Notes: generated by a model not told the origin, from the sequence alone. Shown: positions 46,443 through 56,232, numbered from the stretch's first letter. The stretch is DNA of 64,000 nt from Desulfomonile tiedjei (GCA_016212925.1 JACRDF010000006.1:179897-243896); one strand, 5' to 3'. Numbers and translations: made by a program.

Positions 46443-46500
46443 CAAAAAAGAAAAGGGCCGAGGGAATTCTTTGTGTACCAGCATTTCCCTCGGCCTTAAT
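46443..46500 (-). terminator. Terminator between the two convergent genes
   Basis: GGCCGAGGGAA (46456-46466) pairs with TTCCCTCGGCC (46485-46495). Read on the minus strand the hairpin is followed by CTTTTCTTTTTTGG, so it ends the Cys/Pro-rich gene; on the plus strand it is followed by TTAATTG and may also slow the CoA-pathway operon. Confidence 0.75.
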
Positions 46501-46550
46501 TGTGGCATTGCATAGGCGACATCGACCGTCGCCAGGCAGAATCTATCCTC

Positions 46551-47063
46551 CTATCGATACATAGGTCGGGGCATGTCCGTGTACCCGGCGTGCAGAGGAT
46601 TGGGTCTGCACTTGACCGCGGGCGGAGCGCAAACAGGCGCGCAGCCCGGCGCCTGCATCGGATAATACCCGCCCGGTGGGCATGCCGGAGGCTGACAGCT
46701 CCGAGACTTGGAAATCGCCCCCGCTATAAGCCTAAACGGTAATGTAACTGCCGAAAGCACGGCAGAAAGTGGATTGAAACCTCCTTCACAGGCCGGGGGA
46801 GCGCACATGGGCGGGGGGCAAGGCGGCGGACAATTCGGCATGCAAGGCATCGCCTGAGCCCCTGACATCATGGGTGGCCCAAATGGAACAGGCGCCATAG
46901 GTCCGGCCGGCCCAGGGCCGAACATGGCAGGCTTACCTACCGGTACTTTTAATGGCGGGCAGCCTGCGGGGCCGCATTGAGCGGCGTTGGCTGTTGTGTA
47001 AACGCCTGCAACAAGGGTCAGCAGGCACAGACAAACCAATACGGAAAATATTCTTGCAACCAT
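46551..47063 (-). CDS. Secreted Cys/Pro/Gly-rich protein
   Basis: A 170-residue exported protein. Signal peptide MVARIFSVLVCLCLLTLVAG...ANA is cut before AQCGPAGC. The mature sequence is dominated by Pro, Cys, Gly and Met (CMPNCPPPCPPPMCAPPACEGG; SCQPPACPPGG; APGCAPVCAPPAVKC) with one hydrophobic segment in the middle (LSAVLSAVTLPFRLIAGA). Over a dozen cysteines in CxxxC or CPP contexts suggest a heavily disulfide-linked or metal-binding cell-surface protein. GGAGT precedes ATG 47063. Not a recognised family. Confidence 0.7.
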   Translation of the reverse strand: MVARIFSVLVCLCLLTLVAGVYTTANAAQCGPAGCPPLKVPVGKPAMFGPGPAGPMAPVPFGPPMMSGAQAMPCMPNCPPPCPPPMCAPPACEGGFNPLSAVLSAVTLPFRLIAGAISKSRSCQPPACPPGGYYPMQAPGCAPVCAPPAVKCRPNPLHAGYTDMPRPMYR

Positions 47064-47549
47064 ACCCGTACTCCTTCAGAAAACATCAGATAAATCTGCA
47101 AATTTCAAAATTTATTGTACCTACTTTATCACTTTGATGGATGATAGTCAATATAAATTCATCAATAGAATAAGTAAGATGGTCCTATTGGATGATGCCT
47201 TAGTTGATATAATGTGATGTAGATTATAGTTTCAATATGTTATGCCATATACCTAAACTAATATCTTAACTATTTTACTTCAAGTAACCACTTGGTCCGC
47301 GGCCTGCCCGCTCGGCGATCATCCGGGGTAAGCCTGCCTCCTGGAAAGCTTGATCTTTCCTATGGCTCATTTATACTGTTAAACGGGAGGTCCTTTGAGA
47401 ATCCCGTACAGCACAAGCAAGGGACTGTAAAAACTTTCCGGCCGTGGCTGTAAACCCGGTCGAAGGATGCTAACTTTATACTTTAAGTTTATCTTATTTG
47501 TGCCTGTTATTTAACATGATATATTTATGATGGATTGACTGGACGGAAC
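47064..47549. other. AT-rich region with a possible structured leader upstream of mnmG
   Basis: About 485 bases, no gene seen. 47100-47280 is strongly AT-rich. In contrast 47290-47470 is GC-rich with paired segments (for example ACGGGAGGTCC with GAATCCCGT at about 47384-47410), which could fold as an RNA leader, but no known riboswitch class was matched convincingly. Confidence 0.35.
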
Positions 47550-49409
47550 ATGCATGTGCCGGATGTGGACATAATAGTGGTCGGCGCAGGCCACGCGGGA
47601 TGTGAGGCCGCGTTGGCCGCGGCGAGAATGGGGCTTTCCGTGTGGATGTACACCTTGAATGCGGACACCATTGGCCTCATGCCCTGCAATCCGTCCATAG
47701 GAGGACTGGGGAAGGGACATCTGGTGAAGGAAATAGACGCGCTCGGCGGCCAGATGGGGCGAGCTGCGGATGCTTCGTGCATACAGTACAAACTGCTTGG
47801 AACCAGCAAAGGGCCTGCGGTGCAAGGGTCCAGAATGCAGTGCGATCGGCTGGATTATTCGCTCGCCATGAAGGCCGCTGTCGAGTTGGAGCCCAATCTT
47901 CTGGTTCGGCAGGAGATGGTCGAGGGTCTGATCATTTTCCGAGACGCCTGTATCGGTGTGCAAGAACGCTCCGGTTACGAGGTCCGGTCCAAGGCCGTGA
48001 TCTTGGGGTCCGGGACTTTCCTTGACGGCGTGATACACATCGGGCCTGTCGCGTATTCAGCGGGAAGGATGGGCGAATTTGCCGCCGGCGGACTGGCAGC
48101 CCGGCTCAAGGAAATCGGACTCTCCTGGGGCAGGTTCAAGACCGGGACACCTCCAAGGCTTAAAGGGGCGACGGTCGACCGCGACGCGATGGAAGAGGAT
48201 GCCGGCGACGAACGAATAAGGCCGTTTTCATTGCGGACTCATTCAATAGAACGTCCGACGGTTTCATGCTTCAAGACTCATACGTCGGATCGGACTCACG
48301 ATCTGGTTCGTCGCAACCTTACGAAATCGTCGCTGTATTCGGGAGCCATCAAGGGAACGCCGGCGCGCTATTGTCCCTCACTGGAAGATAAGATCGCCAG
48401 ATTCCCTGAGCGCGGCCGCCATCTGGTGGTTGTGGAACCCGAGGGGCTCCACACAACCGAAGTCTATTTGAAGGGCCTGGGCAATTCCTTGCCACCCGAA
48501 ATTCAGATCGACCTGGTCAGGTCGGTCCCGGGTTTGGAGCGCGCTGAAATCGTCAGGCCGGCCTACGCCATAGAATACGATTTCCTTGACCCAACAGGCC
48601 TGAAGCCCACCTTGGAAACCAAGACTATCAGGGGCTTGTACCTTGCCGGTCAGATCAACGGAACATCCGGGTATGAGGAAGCCGCGGCTCAAGGGCTCTG
48701 GGCGGGAATAAACGCTGCGCTTGCCGTACTCGGCAAGGGTCCGTTTATCCTCGACCGCTCTGAAGCTTATATGGGAGTGATGATAGATGACCTCATAACC
48801 CGAGGCGTTGTCGAGCCCTATAGAATGTTCACATCCAGGGCCGAGTATCGTTTGCTTCTGAGAGAGGACAATGCAGCGGAAAGGCTACTGAAGAAGGGGG
48901 AGTCTTTGGGTCTGATTCCGTCACCCTTGGCCCAGGAGTTCGAAGAGAGGCTCACAGCCATAGACAATTGCTTGCAAGACCTGGAAAGCATCCGGGTCAG
49001 GCCCGACGATCGGATAAATGATCTGATAAGGGCCAGAGGAGGCTCCGAGATGAAAGAACCCCTCACTGGCGCCAAGCTTTTGAAAAGACCGGAGATGTCG
49101 GTCGATGATTTTGTCAATTTGGGCCTGTTGTCGTCGAACATGGACTCAGAGGTGGCGCAACAGATCGAGATACGAGTCAAGTACGAGGGATATATCGAGC
49201 GGCAGAAACGAGAAGCAAATCAATTCGCAAAAATGGAAAAGGCCTTAATTCCTGTTGATCTAGATTACGACGCAGTCCCGGGTCTCTCCAGAGAGCTGAG
49301 AGACAAGCTCAAGGCCATCCGACCGCGTTCCTTGGGGCAGGTATCCCGTGTGTCGGGTGTCACACCGGCAGCCTTGACAGCCCTGATGGTCCGAATAAGA
49401 CCGAGGTGA
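47550..49409 (+). CDS. mnmG: tRNA modification enzyme MnmG (GidA)
   Basis: A 619-residue FAD protein that, with MnmE, installs the cmnm5 group on U34 of certain tRNAs. The FAD motif is [20 protein letters not shown]; other conserved blocks are [43 protein letters not shown] and the [14 protein letters not shown] region, with the C-terminal helical domain for MnmE/tRNA ending near residue 619. Slightly short of the E. coli protein (629). ATG 47550 is preferred over an in-frame TTG at 47535. The following gene overlaps its stop or follows closely. Confidence 0.95.
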   Translation: MHVPDVDIIVVGAGHAGCEAALAAARMGLSVWMYTLNADTIGLMPCNPSIGGLGKGHLVKEIDALGGQMGRAADASCIQYKLLGTSKGPAVQGSRMQCDRLDYSLAMKAAVELEPNLLVRQEMVEGLIIFRDACIGVQERSGYEVRSKAVILGSGTFLDGVIHIGPVAYSAGRMGEFAAGGLAARLKEIGLSWGRFKTGTPPRLKGATVDRDAMEEDAGDERIRPFSLRTHSIERPTVSCFKTHTSDRTHDLVRRNLTKSSLYSGAIKGTPARYCPSLEDKIARFPERGRHLVVVEPEGLHTTEVYLKGLGNSLPPEIQIDLVRSVPGLERAEIVRPAYAIEYDFLDPTGLKPTLETKTIRGLYLAGQINGTSGYEEAAAQGLWAGINAALAVLGKGPFILDRSEAYMGVMIDDLITRGVVEPYRMFTSRAEYRLLLREDNAAERLLKKGESLGLIPSPLAQEFEERLTAIDNCLQDLESIRVRPDDRINDLIRARGGSEMKEPLTGAKLLKRPEMSVDDFVNLGLLSSNMDSEVAQQIEIRVKYEGYIERQKREANQFAKMEKALIPVDLDYDAVPGLSRELRDKLKAIRPRSLGQVSRVSGVTPAALTALMVRIRPR

Positions 49410-49537
49410 ATCGTCAGCGACGACTCGTGCTCGAGCGGACCCGCGCGATTCCGCGTCGTTACAGAAAACAGGTTTCCAGGACCACTGACCACTCATTGCA
49501 TATCCGTGAGGCACAACTTTTGTTCGGAGGGTGTATC

Positions 49538-51118
49538 TTGATCGCGAAACTTGTCTGGCTATGTTTCTTAGGAGTACTCATGCTCACCTCAGTTCAGCCG
49601 GTCTCTGCCAAGCGGGGCGACCCAAGTGTGGAATTTGAAGGTCAAGCCATCGACGATATGATGGCTGCGTTCATGAAGGAACACCGCATCCCCGGGATGA
49701 CCCTGGCCATAGTGCAAGCGCCTTATATCTCGCGCGTGGTTGGGTATGGGGTGTCTGATGTCGAGAAAAGGTTGCTGGCATCGCCGAAGACCCTTTGGAA
49801 TGTCGGACAGATGACCCAGGCGTACACGGCGGTGGCAATCATGCAATTGGTTGAAGCCGGAAAAATGACCTTGGATGACCCCGTAGGCGGGCATGTGGGC
49901 GACTTACCCGTGGAATGGGGGCCCATCACGGTGCGGCAACTTATGGCCCATATTTCCGGGTTGCCGGACTACACGAAACAGGCTGCCTTCAACCCTGCCC
50001 AGGAGTACAAACCCGGCGAAGTGCTCGCCCTGGTGAAAAGCCGCCTTCCCCTGGTCTTCCAACCCGGCACACAGGTAGCCAACAGCGCCACCGACTTCTT
50101 CCTGCTCGGACTGGTGGTCGAAAAAGTCAGTGGTATGAGCTACGAAGCCTTTATCACCAAGAACCAGATCGAACGACTGGGGCTCAAGAACACGCTGTTC
50201 GCTTCGGGGTTGCCCGGCGTCAAACAGGAGCCGGTCGAGAAAAATGATCTTAAACACAAAGAGTTCTTGAGCGACCCGTCCTTCATCAATCCGACGGAAA
50301 TGGCCACCGGTTACACCGAAAAAGACGGCAAGCTCGTGCCGACCAAACCGAACAGTTCAAGCGCTTGGTATGGCGCCGCGGCGATCCTGGCATCAGCCGA
50401 GGATATCAGCCTGTGGGACATCGGGCTGGCGGGCGACCTTCTTGTCAGCAAAAAGGAAAACCGCGACTTTCTGTACAACGCTGTGAAACTGAGCGACGGA
50501 ACCATGGTGCCGGCGCATTGCGGGTGGCGGTTCCCGGGCCATAAGGGGCTCATGGACATCGAGGGTCGCGTGCCCGGGTTTTCCTGTTACCTGAGCCGCT
50601 TTACCGACAAGTCCGAACTTGTGTGCGTGACACTGTGCGCGAACAAGGAAGGGGTGGACCTCACCGCACTGGCCCGTCTCATTGCCGGGGCTTTTAACCG
50701 AAAGTTGGGGCCTCCGGTCGGGCCGAAGGTCATGACTTGTCTGGAGAGTTGCTACCCGGTCGCGACTACCGTGGACCGGCTCTGGGGCTTTCTCACAGCC
50801 CGCGGTGTCGATATCGCCGCGAGGATAGACCACGCTGCCGCGGCAAAAAAGAAGGGCCTGGAGTTGCGGCCCACAGAGGTGTTGATCTTCGGAAACCCCG
50901 CTGTGGGGACTCACCTGATGCTGAGCCGCCCAGGCATCGCTCTGGAACTGCCCTTACGAGTCGTAGTGTGGGAGGAACCTGATGGGACCGTGTGGCTGGG
51001 GTACCACGACGTGCAGGATCTGGCTCAACGGTATGGGATTGCCGACCGTGTAGATGTGGTCGCGTCGATGAGAGCGGGCCTGACCGCGGCTTTGAGATAC
51101 GCAACCGTTCCTTATTGA
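49538..51118 (+). CDS. Catalytically degenerate beta-lactamase-fold protein fused to DUF302
   Basis: A 526-residue exported protein. TTG 49538 has CGGAGG seven bases upstream and opens a signal peptide (LIAKLVWLCFLGVLML...VSA); a GTG at 49406 overlapping mnmG gives a longer, less likely form. Residues about 30-395 are the class C beta-lactamase/PBP fold (IPGMTLAIV, VRQLMAHISGLPDY, PGTQ...DFFLLGLVVEKVSGMSYEAF). The nucleophile motif SxxK is replaced by QMTQ (91-94) and the YxN motif by ANS, so hydrolysis is unlikely. Residues about 405-525 form a DUF302 domain (PTEVLIFGNPAVGTHLM; LPLRVVVWEEPDG). It lies directly after mnmG. Confidence 0.82.
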   Translation: MIAKLVWLCFLGVLMLTSVQPVSAKRGDPSVEFEGQAIDDMMAAFMKEHRIPGMTLAIVQAPYISRVVGYGVSDVEKRLLASPKTLWNVGQMTQAYTAVAIMQLVEAGKMTLDDPVGGHVGDLPVEWGPITVRQLMAHISGLPDYTKQAAFNPAQEYKPGEVLALVKSRLPLVFQPGTQVANSATDFFLLGLVVEKVSGMSYEAFITKNQIERLGLKNTLFASGLPGVKQEPVEKNDLKHKEFLSDPSFINPTEMATGYTEKDGKLVPTKPNSSSAWYGAAAILASAEDISLWDIGLAGDLLVSKKENRDFLYNAVKLSDGTMVPAHCGWRFPGHKGLMDIEGRVPGFSCYLSRFTDKSELVCVTLCANKEGVDLTALARLIAGAFNRKLGPPVGPKVMTCLESCYPVATTVDRLWGFLTARGVDIAARIDHAAAAKKKGLELRPTEVLIFGNPAVGTHLMLSRPGIALELPLRVVVWEEPDGTVWLGYHDVQDLAQRYGIADRVDVVASMRAGLTAALRYATVPY

Positions 51119-51450
51119 CCTTCGCAACGCGAAAGATAGCGGTCAACCGTGGATAGCCGCAGGTTTATGGCCATTGCAAAGAACTATGTCCTATTGGGTC
51201 CAACGTTTCCCCTGCCATACTTCCCTTGGGCACCCGTCATTCCTGCGGAGGCAGGAATCCAGGAAAGATTGCTAGATTCCTGCCTCCGCAGGAATGACGG
51301 AATGCCGCTCTCCGAATAGGCCAATAACATTGGCAACTGCTATAGACCTGCTTGCTATCGCGGTCTAAACAGAAGCATGTCCTAGCTTGAACTGCTACAA
51401 CCCCTTCGTTTTTAAAGCCCACTTGTATGAGATCGAAAAAGGAGACTGCA
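51119..51450. other. Intergenic region with a perfect inverted repeat
   Basis: 332 bases between convergent genes; no gene seen. It contains the 26-base-arm repeat listed next, which could act as a bidirectional terminator although T-runs are lacking. Confidence 0.4.
51234..51300. repeat. Dispersed palindromic repeat, copy B (perfect arms)
   Basis: Two perfectly complementary 26-base arms (51234-51259 and 51275-51300) starting CCGTCATTCCTGCGGAGGCA, with a 15-base loop. The left arm matches copy A at 33649, and weaker forms are near 58097 and 58259. Confidence 0.85.
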
Positions 51451-52941
51451 TCACTTCTTTTCCGTGAGTTTTTCGAGATCGCCCTTCAAACGCTCAATTA
51501 TTCCGGCGTCAATGACAAACAGGGCGCTGCCTTCTTCGTGCGGGTCGACAATCGCGTTGATTGTAGGTGGGAGAGTGGATGCCGGTGGTGTAGCTGGTGA
51601 ACCGGCGGAGCCATCGTTTTTCTCAGCAGGTTTTGTTTCTGCTTCCGGTTGCGTCTGTCGGTCGCCTTCCTTTGGCGGCAAGACAGGTTCCCAGCCGGCC
51701 TTGAGCACTAAGGGTTCTTTGTGATCCTTCCTCAGCAACGAGACGACCAGTCGCGGCTTATCCAGATGCACTGCGGCCAGGTCCTGGGGGAGAGGCTTGG
51801 TCATGGCTTTCCATTCCAAGTCCTTGAGGTCCCACAACATGCCTGTAATCGGCCACGCGTCGATCAACTGCTTCTTTTCAGGCTGTTCCAAGCTCCACTT
51901 CTTGTCATTTCCTTGGCTTGCCAGCCACTTTTTCCCGTCCAGCTCTATTTCAAACTTCTGGATATCCAGGGGCTTGAAAGTAAGTAAGAATCTGTCTCGG
52001 AGTTCCTGGGGATCGGTCTTCATCTCCTGGACCGCCTTACCGTCCACAACATAGACAGTGTCGGTACCCTGAACGCGGACATAACGATTTGGTGCAGAGC
52101 CCGGCCTTGCCTCCTTATCTTCAGTCTTCCCGATTTGTAGCGTGTGATCCAGATTTTTGCCTGAAAGCTGTATCTTCTCGGCAGGGTTGTCCAGGCCGTA
52201 CGCGTCGCCTTCCTTTTGGGGTTCATCTATAATTCGGCGAGCAGCAAGGTTGGTCAGATTGATTAGGTCCTGCCTTATCGTCTGGCTCTTCACCCTGATC
52301 TGTTCGGGTTTCACCATGGTCCACTTCCCGCCGTTATCTCGCTTAAGCTCCGTCTCTGCTCCATTCTTGGTGATTACGATTCGCTCCACCTGGTCGGGCG
52401 CTACACCGAGAACGGATTTGTCACGAACATCGAAGGTGGTTTTGTTGAGTGCATTTTTTAGGGTATCGGCAACAAGGAAAAGACGCGGGTCCTCTCCGAC
52501 TCTGACGTAGTAGGAAGTCTTAGCAGGGTTTTTCGCGCCGAAAGAGATGTTGGTCGTCTTGCCGTCGGCGGCTACCGTGACTGAGAAGTCCGACTTATCT
52601 AGCCCGTAATCCTCCCATTTTACGTCTTTTTCCAGGATAACCTTCTCGGATTCCGCTCCCGCAATTGAGTTCAGCAGTGTGTTGACTGCGTCTTCGTCCG
52701 CTTTGGCCCTCACCGGTGCGGTCAAGACCCACATCTCCGCAGGCTTCTTAAGTTCGATCTTTCCCTTGTCCTGCGATTGCAGTTCTATCTCGACAATCTT
52801 GTCCTTTTCTAACTGAACGATCTTCTTGGCCTGCTTTTCAGCGGTCTCTTGCTTCTCCTTGTGTTTGATCTCGACCAGATATAAGTAGGCGGCCACCGCT
52901 ACCAGAATTATCAGATAAACTAACACCTTGCCCAACTTCAT
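51451..52941 (-). CDS. DUF4340 protein of a gliding-type ABC operon
   Basis: A 496-residue membrane-anchored protein. One N-terminal helix (VLVYLIILVAVAAYLYLVEI) is followed by DUF4340 repeats: ...ADEDAVNTLLNSIAGAESEKVI, DLTNLAARRIIDEPQ and related beta-rich modules (FDVRDKSVLGVAPDQVERIVI). A Pro/Ala/Thr-rich linker (ETKPAEKNDGSAGSPATPP) lies before the last ~45 residues. GGAGG precedes ATG 52941. Co-encoded with GldG-like, permease and ATPase genes upstream, so it is a periplasmic accessory of that transporter. Role unknown. Confidence 0.85.
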   Translation of the reverse strand: MKLGKVLVYLIILVAVAAYLYLVEIKHKEKQETAEKQAKKIVQLEKDKIVEIELQSQDKGKIELKKPAEMWVLTAPVRAKADEDAVNTLLNSIAGAESEKVILEKDVKWEDYGLDKSDFSVTVAADGKTTNISFGAKNPAKTSYYVRVGEDPRLFLVADTLKNALNKTTFDVRDKSVLGVAPDQVERIVITKNGAETELKRDNGGKWTMVKPEQIRVKSQTIRQDLINLTNLAARRIIDEPQKEGDAYGLDNPAEKIQLSGKNLDHTLQIGKTEDKEARPGSAPNRYVRVQGTDTVYVVDGKAVQEMKTDPQELRDRFLLTFKPLDIQKFEIELDGKKWLASQGNDKKWSLEQPEKKQLIDAWPITGMLWDLKDLEWKAMTKPLPQDLAAVHLDKPRLVVSLLRKDHKEPLVLKAGWEPVLPPKEGDRQTQPEAETKPAEKNDGSAGSPATPPASTLPPTINAIVDPHEEGSALFVIDAGIIERLKGDLEKLTEKK

Positions 52942-53023
52942 TTGCAGAGGACCTCCGAGAAACAGTCTCGTCTAGAGCTACAGGCCTAAGACATGCGCTT
53001 TGGCACATTGGCTGGATTGGCCG

Positions 53024-54475
53024 TCATGCAATAACCGAGCGTCGGCGATAAAAGTAAACCGCGGCCCCTAGAATAATCCAGGCCAAAGGCATCAGAAAAA
53101 CCGGGATCGCCAGAAACGCGAGCGACTCGCTTGCCGTCAACACTATCGGTTGCGATTTGCCTGATTTCGGCCGGATTGCGATGAGGTTTTCATCTTCGGC
53201 CAACCATGCGATAGAGTTCATGATCAGATCGCCGTTCCCCTGTAATTTGAAGAACTTGTTTGATGCGATGAGCGAACTGCCAAAGACTGCTATCCTGGCT
53301 TTCTTAGGTTTGGGAGGCTCCGCCTCGGCTTTGGGCTCTTGCGATGTTCCCTTTTCCGCTGAGGCTGCCTGCTCCGTCGAGTCAGGGTAAGTGACAGTGG
53401 AAACGGCCATGACCGGGATGGGGCCTTTCATCCCGAAGTTTTCATCGATGTCCGCCTTGCCCGACTGAAGCTGTTCCTCACTGATTGTCCAAGAAACAGG
53501 GCTAGTTAAGCACAGCTCTTTGGGCGCCACATCAGGAGCCGGTTTCTCTGCGACTTTCACGGACCTGGCCTCGGGGAAAAACGAAGCTAGGTCGAAGTTC
53601 TTGGTTATAGGGAACTTGATATAGGTGGTAACCACGGGCATCAATAAGTCTCCGCCGAACACCCGGCTCATGCGATCAACGATAATATCGTCTCTGGTCT
53701 CAAATCCGTAGTCCTTTAGCATGGCTGCCAGCTTGGGCGTCTTGAAGGGCTTCAGAAAAACCAGGAGGCTACCTCCACGGTTGAGGTACTCTCTGATGGA
53801 GTCCAACTCAGGATCCACCGGATCGGTCTTGGGTCCGGCAATTATCAGGATGCTGGCGTCTTTCGGCACTGATGGGGTTTGCATGAGAACCAGATCTGCC
53901 ACCGTATAGTTCTGCTTCTCGATCTGCTCTTTTGCAACGCTAAATCCCTCAGCTTCAGTTGTTCCGGGCGATAACTCTCCGTGGCCCTTCAGCAGGTACG
54001 CTTTCTTGTTTTCGGTTCGCAGTAGCTTCAGTAGCGCATTGGTGAGTGTTTCCTCGTCCGCGGCGGATATGCGCTCGTCCTTTTTCCCGGCCTTCAGCAC
54101 GACGGTAGGGTAGGCTTCGACTTTGTTTTGCACTGCGGTAACTCTGTCTCTATCCGGGTCTACAAAGGAGTAAGTGAAATCCGCATACACGTCTCTGTAT
54201 TGATTGAGCAGGTCGCGAACGTTCTCTCGCTGGGCCTGATCCTTGGTTTCATAAAAAGCTAGGACTTCGACAGGGATCTTTTTGTCCTTAAAGGTTCCCA
54301 GGACTTTCTTGCTCTGCTCGGCCAGGGTGTATTTACCGGTCCCGGTAAGGTCCCACCTCTTGGGATGCTGCAATATTATGTATTGGATGGCGACGATGAT
54401 CGCCAGGAATATCAAAATCCCGGCGGCAGTCCCGCCTCCTAATAGTAGCTGTCTTTGCAATCCGTTGGCTTTCAT
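53024..54475 (-). CDS. GldG-like ABC-associated membrane protein
   Basis: A 483-residue protein with an N-terminal helix (AAGILIFLAIIVAIQYIILQ), a long periplasmic part and a C-terminal helix (LAFLAIPVFLMPLAWIILGAAVYFYRRR). The periplasmic part begins WDLTGTGKYTLAEQSKKVLGTFKDKKIPVEVLAFYETKD, as in GldG/ABC_transp_aux proteins, and has the PKTDPVDPELDSIREYLNRGGSLLVFL block of the ThuA-like fold. AGGGGG precedes the start. It works with the permease and ATPase; the cargo is unknown. Confidence 0.85.
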   Translation of the reverse strand: MKANGLQRQLLLGGGTAAGILIFLAIIVAIQYIILQHPKRWDLTGTGKYTLAEQSKKVLGTFKDKKIPVEVLAFYETKDQAQRENVRDLLNQYRDVYADFTYSFVDPDRDRVTAVQNKVEAYPTVVLKAGKKDERISAADEETLTNALLKLLRTENKKAYLLKGHGELSPGTTEAEGFSVAKEQIEKQNYTVADLVLMQTPSVPKDASILIIAGPKTDPVDPELDSIREYLNRGGSLLVFLKPFKTPKLAAMLKDYGFETRDDIIVDRMSRVFGGDLLMPVVTTYIKFPITKNFDLASFFPEARSVKVAEKPAPDVAPKELCLTSPVSWTISEEQLQSGKADIDENFGMKGPIPVMAVSTVTYPDSTEQAASAEKGTSQEPKAEAEPPKPKKARIAVFGSSLIASNKFFKLQGNGDLIMNSIAWLAEDENLIAIRPKSGKSQPIVLTASESLAFLAIPVFLMPLAWIILGAAVYFYRRRSVIA

Positions 54476-54478
54476 TCC

Positions 54479-55249
54479 TCACCCCCTCCACCGGTAAGTT
54501 TCAATGGAGCGCAATGTCAAAAAGAGGAAAAACGCGGTGAACAGGACAAAGAAAGATATGTCCGCCAATGAAAGTATCCCTTTATTCAACGACTCCACAT
54601 GTTCCAGTATGGACAGTTGCCTCAGGACCGCGCCGGTCGTTTCATCGGTCAGGCTTGAACTCCAACTGAGCACCCAGCACAGAATTGCCGCGCCGAAAGA
54701 GATCGCGGCCGCTACGATTTGGTTCTCGGTCAGCGAAGAGATGAACATACCCAGCGCCATGAATGCCCCGCCCATGAGCAAGAGACCGAGGTAACCGGTC
54801 AGGAAAACGCCGTAATCGGGTCTCCCAATACCTGCCAGCATTATGGCAAAAGGAAACGTGCCTGCCAGCATCACCACCAATAACAAGATGGCGCCAAGAA
54901 ATTTACCTAAGAGGACCCCTACGTCGGTCACGGGGTAAGTGAGGAGCAGTTCGATGGTTCCGGATTTCTTTTCCTCGGAAAACAGTCTCATGGTGAGGAG
55001 CGGCATCAAAAACAGAATGAGAATAGCCATGTTCTGAACAAGCGGCCGGATCACGACGTCGTTCAGGTTGATACGCGCGCTTATCATCGGATTGTTGGCT
55101 GCCTGAAGGCTCATCCAGCTCATGAAAGTGACATTGGCCCAGAAAAAGAAGCCCGAGAGAAGCAGGAAGATCGCGATTACCGCGTAAGCTATCGGCGAGA
55201 CAAAAAAGTTGGCTGTTTCCTTGCGGAACACCGGGTACCATCCTGCCAT
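54479..55249 (-). CDS. GldF-like ABC-2 permease
   Basis: A 256-residue permease with six hydrophobic segments. Family block: PLLTMRLFSEEKKSGTIELLLTYPVTDVGVLLGKFLGA, the hallmark of ABC-2 family permeases of the Gld/NosY type. ATG 55249 overlaps the ATPase stop by one base. With the ATPase it forms a Gld-like transporter. Confidence 0.88.
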   Translation of the reverse strand: MAGWYPVFRKETANFFVSPIAYAVIAIFLLLSGFFFWANVTFMSWMSLQAANNPMISARINLNDVVIRPLVQNMAILILFLMPLLTMRLFSEEKKSGTIELLLTYPVTDVGVLLGKFLGAILLLVVMLAGTFPFAIMLAGIGRPDYGVFLTGYLGLLLMGGAFMALGMFISSLTENQIVAAAISFGAAILCWVLSWSSSLTDETTGAVLRQLSILEHVESLNKGILSLADISFFVLFTAFFLFLTLRSIETYRWRG

Positions 55250-56232
55250 TAAGCAACCTCCTTTTCACCCGCTTCATCTGTAGAAGTGTATTCTTCAGTC
55301 TCTTCGGTTACCAGGTCGATGAAAACGTCCTCCAGGCTTACGTGGATAGGCCGTAGCTCCAGCAAATCCCACCCTTTTTCCACTATGGATCGAGCCAGCA
55401 AGGGGCACATATCCGATTCCGCACCTGTTTCAACGACCGCCCCGGTTTGGCCGTCGTGGGATACGCTGCTCGAATGGACGGACAGCACACCGTCCAGGGA
55501 GGACAGCAAAGATTGAAACTCCTTTTCGGGGGCCCTGGCGACAATCTGGCACCTGGAGGCCTTCCCGTGGGTTCGGATCAGATTCGAAGGGGAGTCTTCA
55601 GCCACAATCGCCCCTTTGTTGATTATGATGACTCGATCGCAGACCTGGCTTACCTCAGGTAGAATGTGGGTAGACAATATCACCGTACGGTTCTGGGCAA
55701 ACCCCTTGATAAGCTGTCTTATTTCACGAATCTGTTTCGGGTCCAGACCGATGGTGGGCTCGTCAAGGATGAGGATCGGAGGATCTCCCATCAGGGCCTG
55801 GGCCAGGCCCACTCTTTGCTTATATCCTTTCGACAGGGTTCGGATGAGCTTTCCCATAACCCGATCGATGCCCACCGACACTGCCACCCGGTTGATCTCC
55901 GCGGCTCTCATTGCCCCGGATACCCCTTTGGCGGCTGCCACAAATTCGAGATATCCCTTGACGCGCATCCAGTCGTAGAGGGGGACATTCTCCGGCAAGT
56001 ACCCGACTTTCTGCCTTATTTTCAGGGAGTCCTCGCGCACGTCCATGTCCATGACACGAGCGCTCCCTGATGAAGCCGGTGAAAAACATGTCAGAATGCG
56101 CATCGTGGTGGTTTTCCCTGCGCCATTCGGGCCAAGGAACCCTACGATCTCACCCGGTTCGATGCGAAAGTTCACATCCTTGATCGCGGGCAACCGACCA
56201 TAATATTTGGTCAGTCCCTGTACCTCGATCAT
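55249..56232 (-). CDS. GldA-like ABC transporter ATPase
   Basis: A 327-residue ATPase: Walker A GPNGAGKTTTMR, signature LSKGYKQRVGLAQALMG (LSKGY, typical of this class), Walker B ILILDEPTIGLDPKQ and the ILSTHILPEVSQVC switch His. A C-terminal ~100-residue domain (VHSSSVSHDG...VSLEDVFIDL) is as in other Gld/NatA types. GGAGGAG precedes ATG 56232, with a promoter just upstream. First gene of the four-gene operon. Confidence 0.9.
   Translation of the reverse strand: MIEVQGLTKYYGRLPAIKDVNFRIEPGEIVGFLGPNGAGKTTTMRILTCFSPASSGSARVMDMDVREDSLKIRQKVGYLPENVPLYDWMRVKGYLEFVAAAKGVSGAMRAAEINRVAVSVGIDRVMGKLIRTLSKGYKQRVGLAQALMGDPPILILDEPTIGLDPKQIREIRQLIKGFAQNRTVILSTHILPEVSQVCDRVIIINKGAIVAEDSPSNLIRTHGKASRCQIVARAPEKEFQSLLSSLDGVLSVHSSSVSHDGQTGAVVETGAESDMCPLLARSIVEKGWDLLELRPIHVSLEDVFIDLVTEETEEYTSTDEAGEKEVA

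Noticed and set aside
47330..47470. Cobalamin riboswitch upstream of mnmG
   Set aside because: A few words resemble the class, but the order of elements is wrong and no B12 box follows on the same strand.
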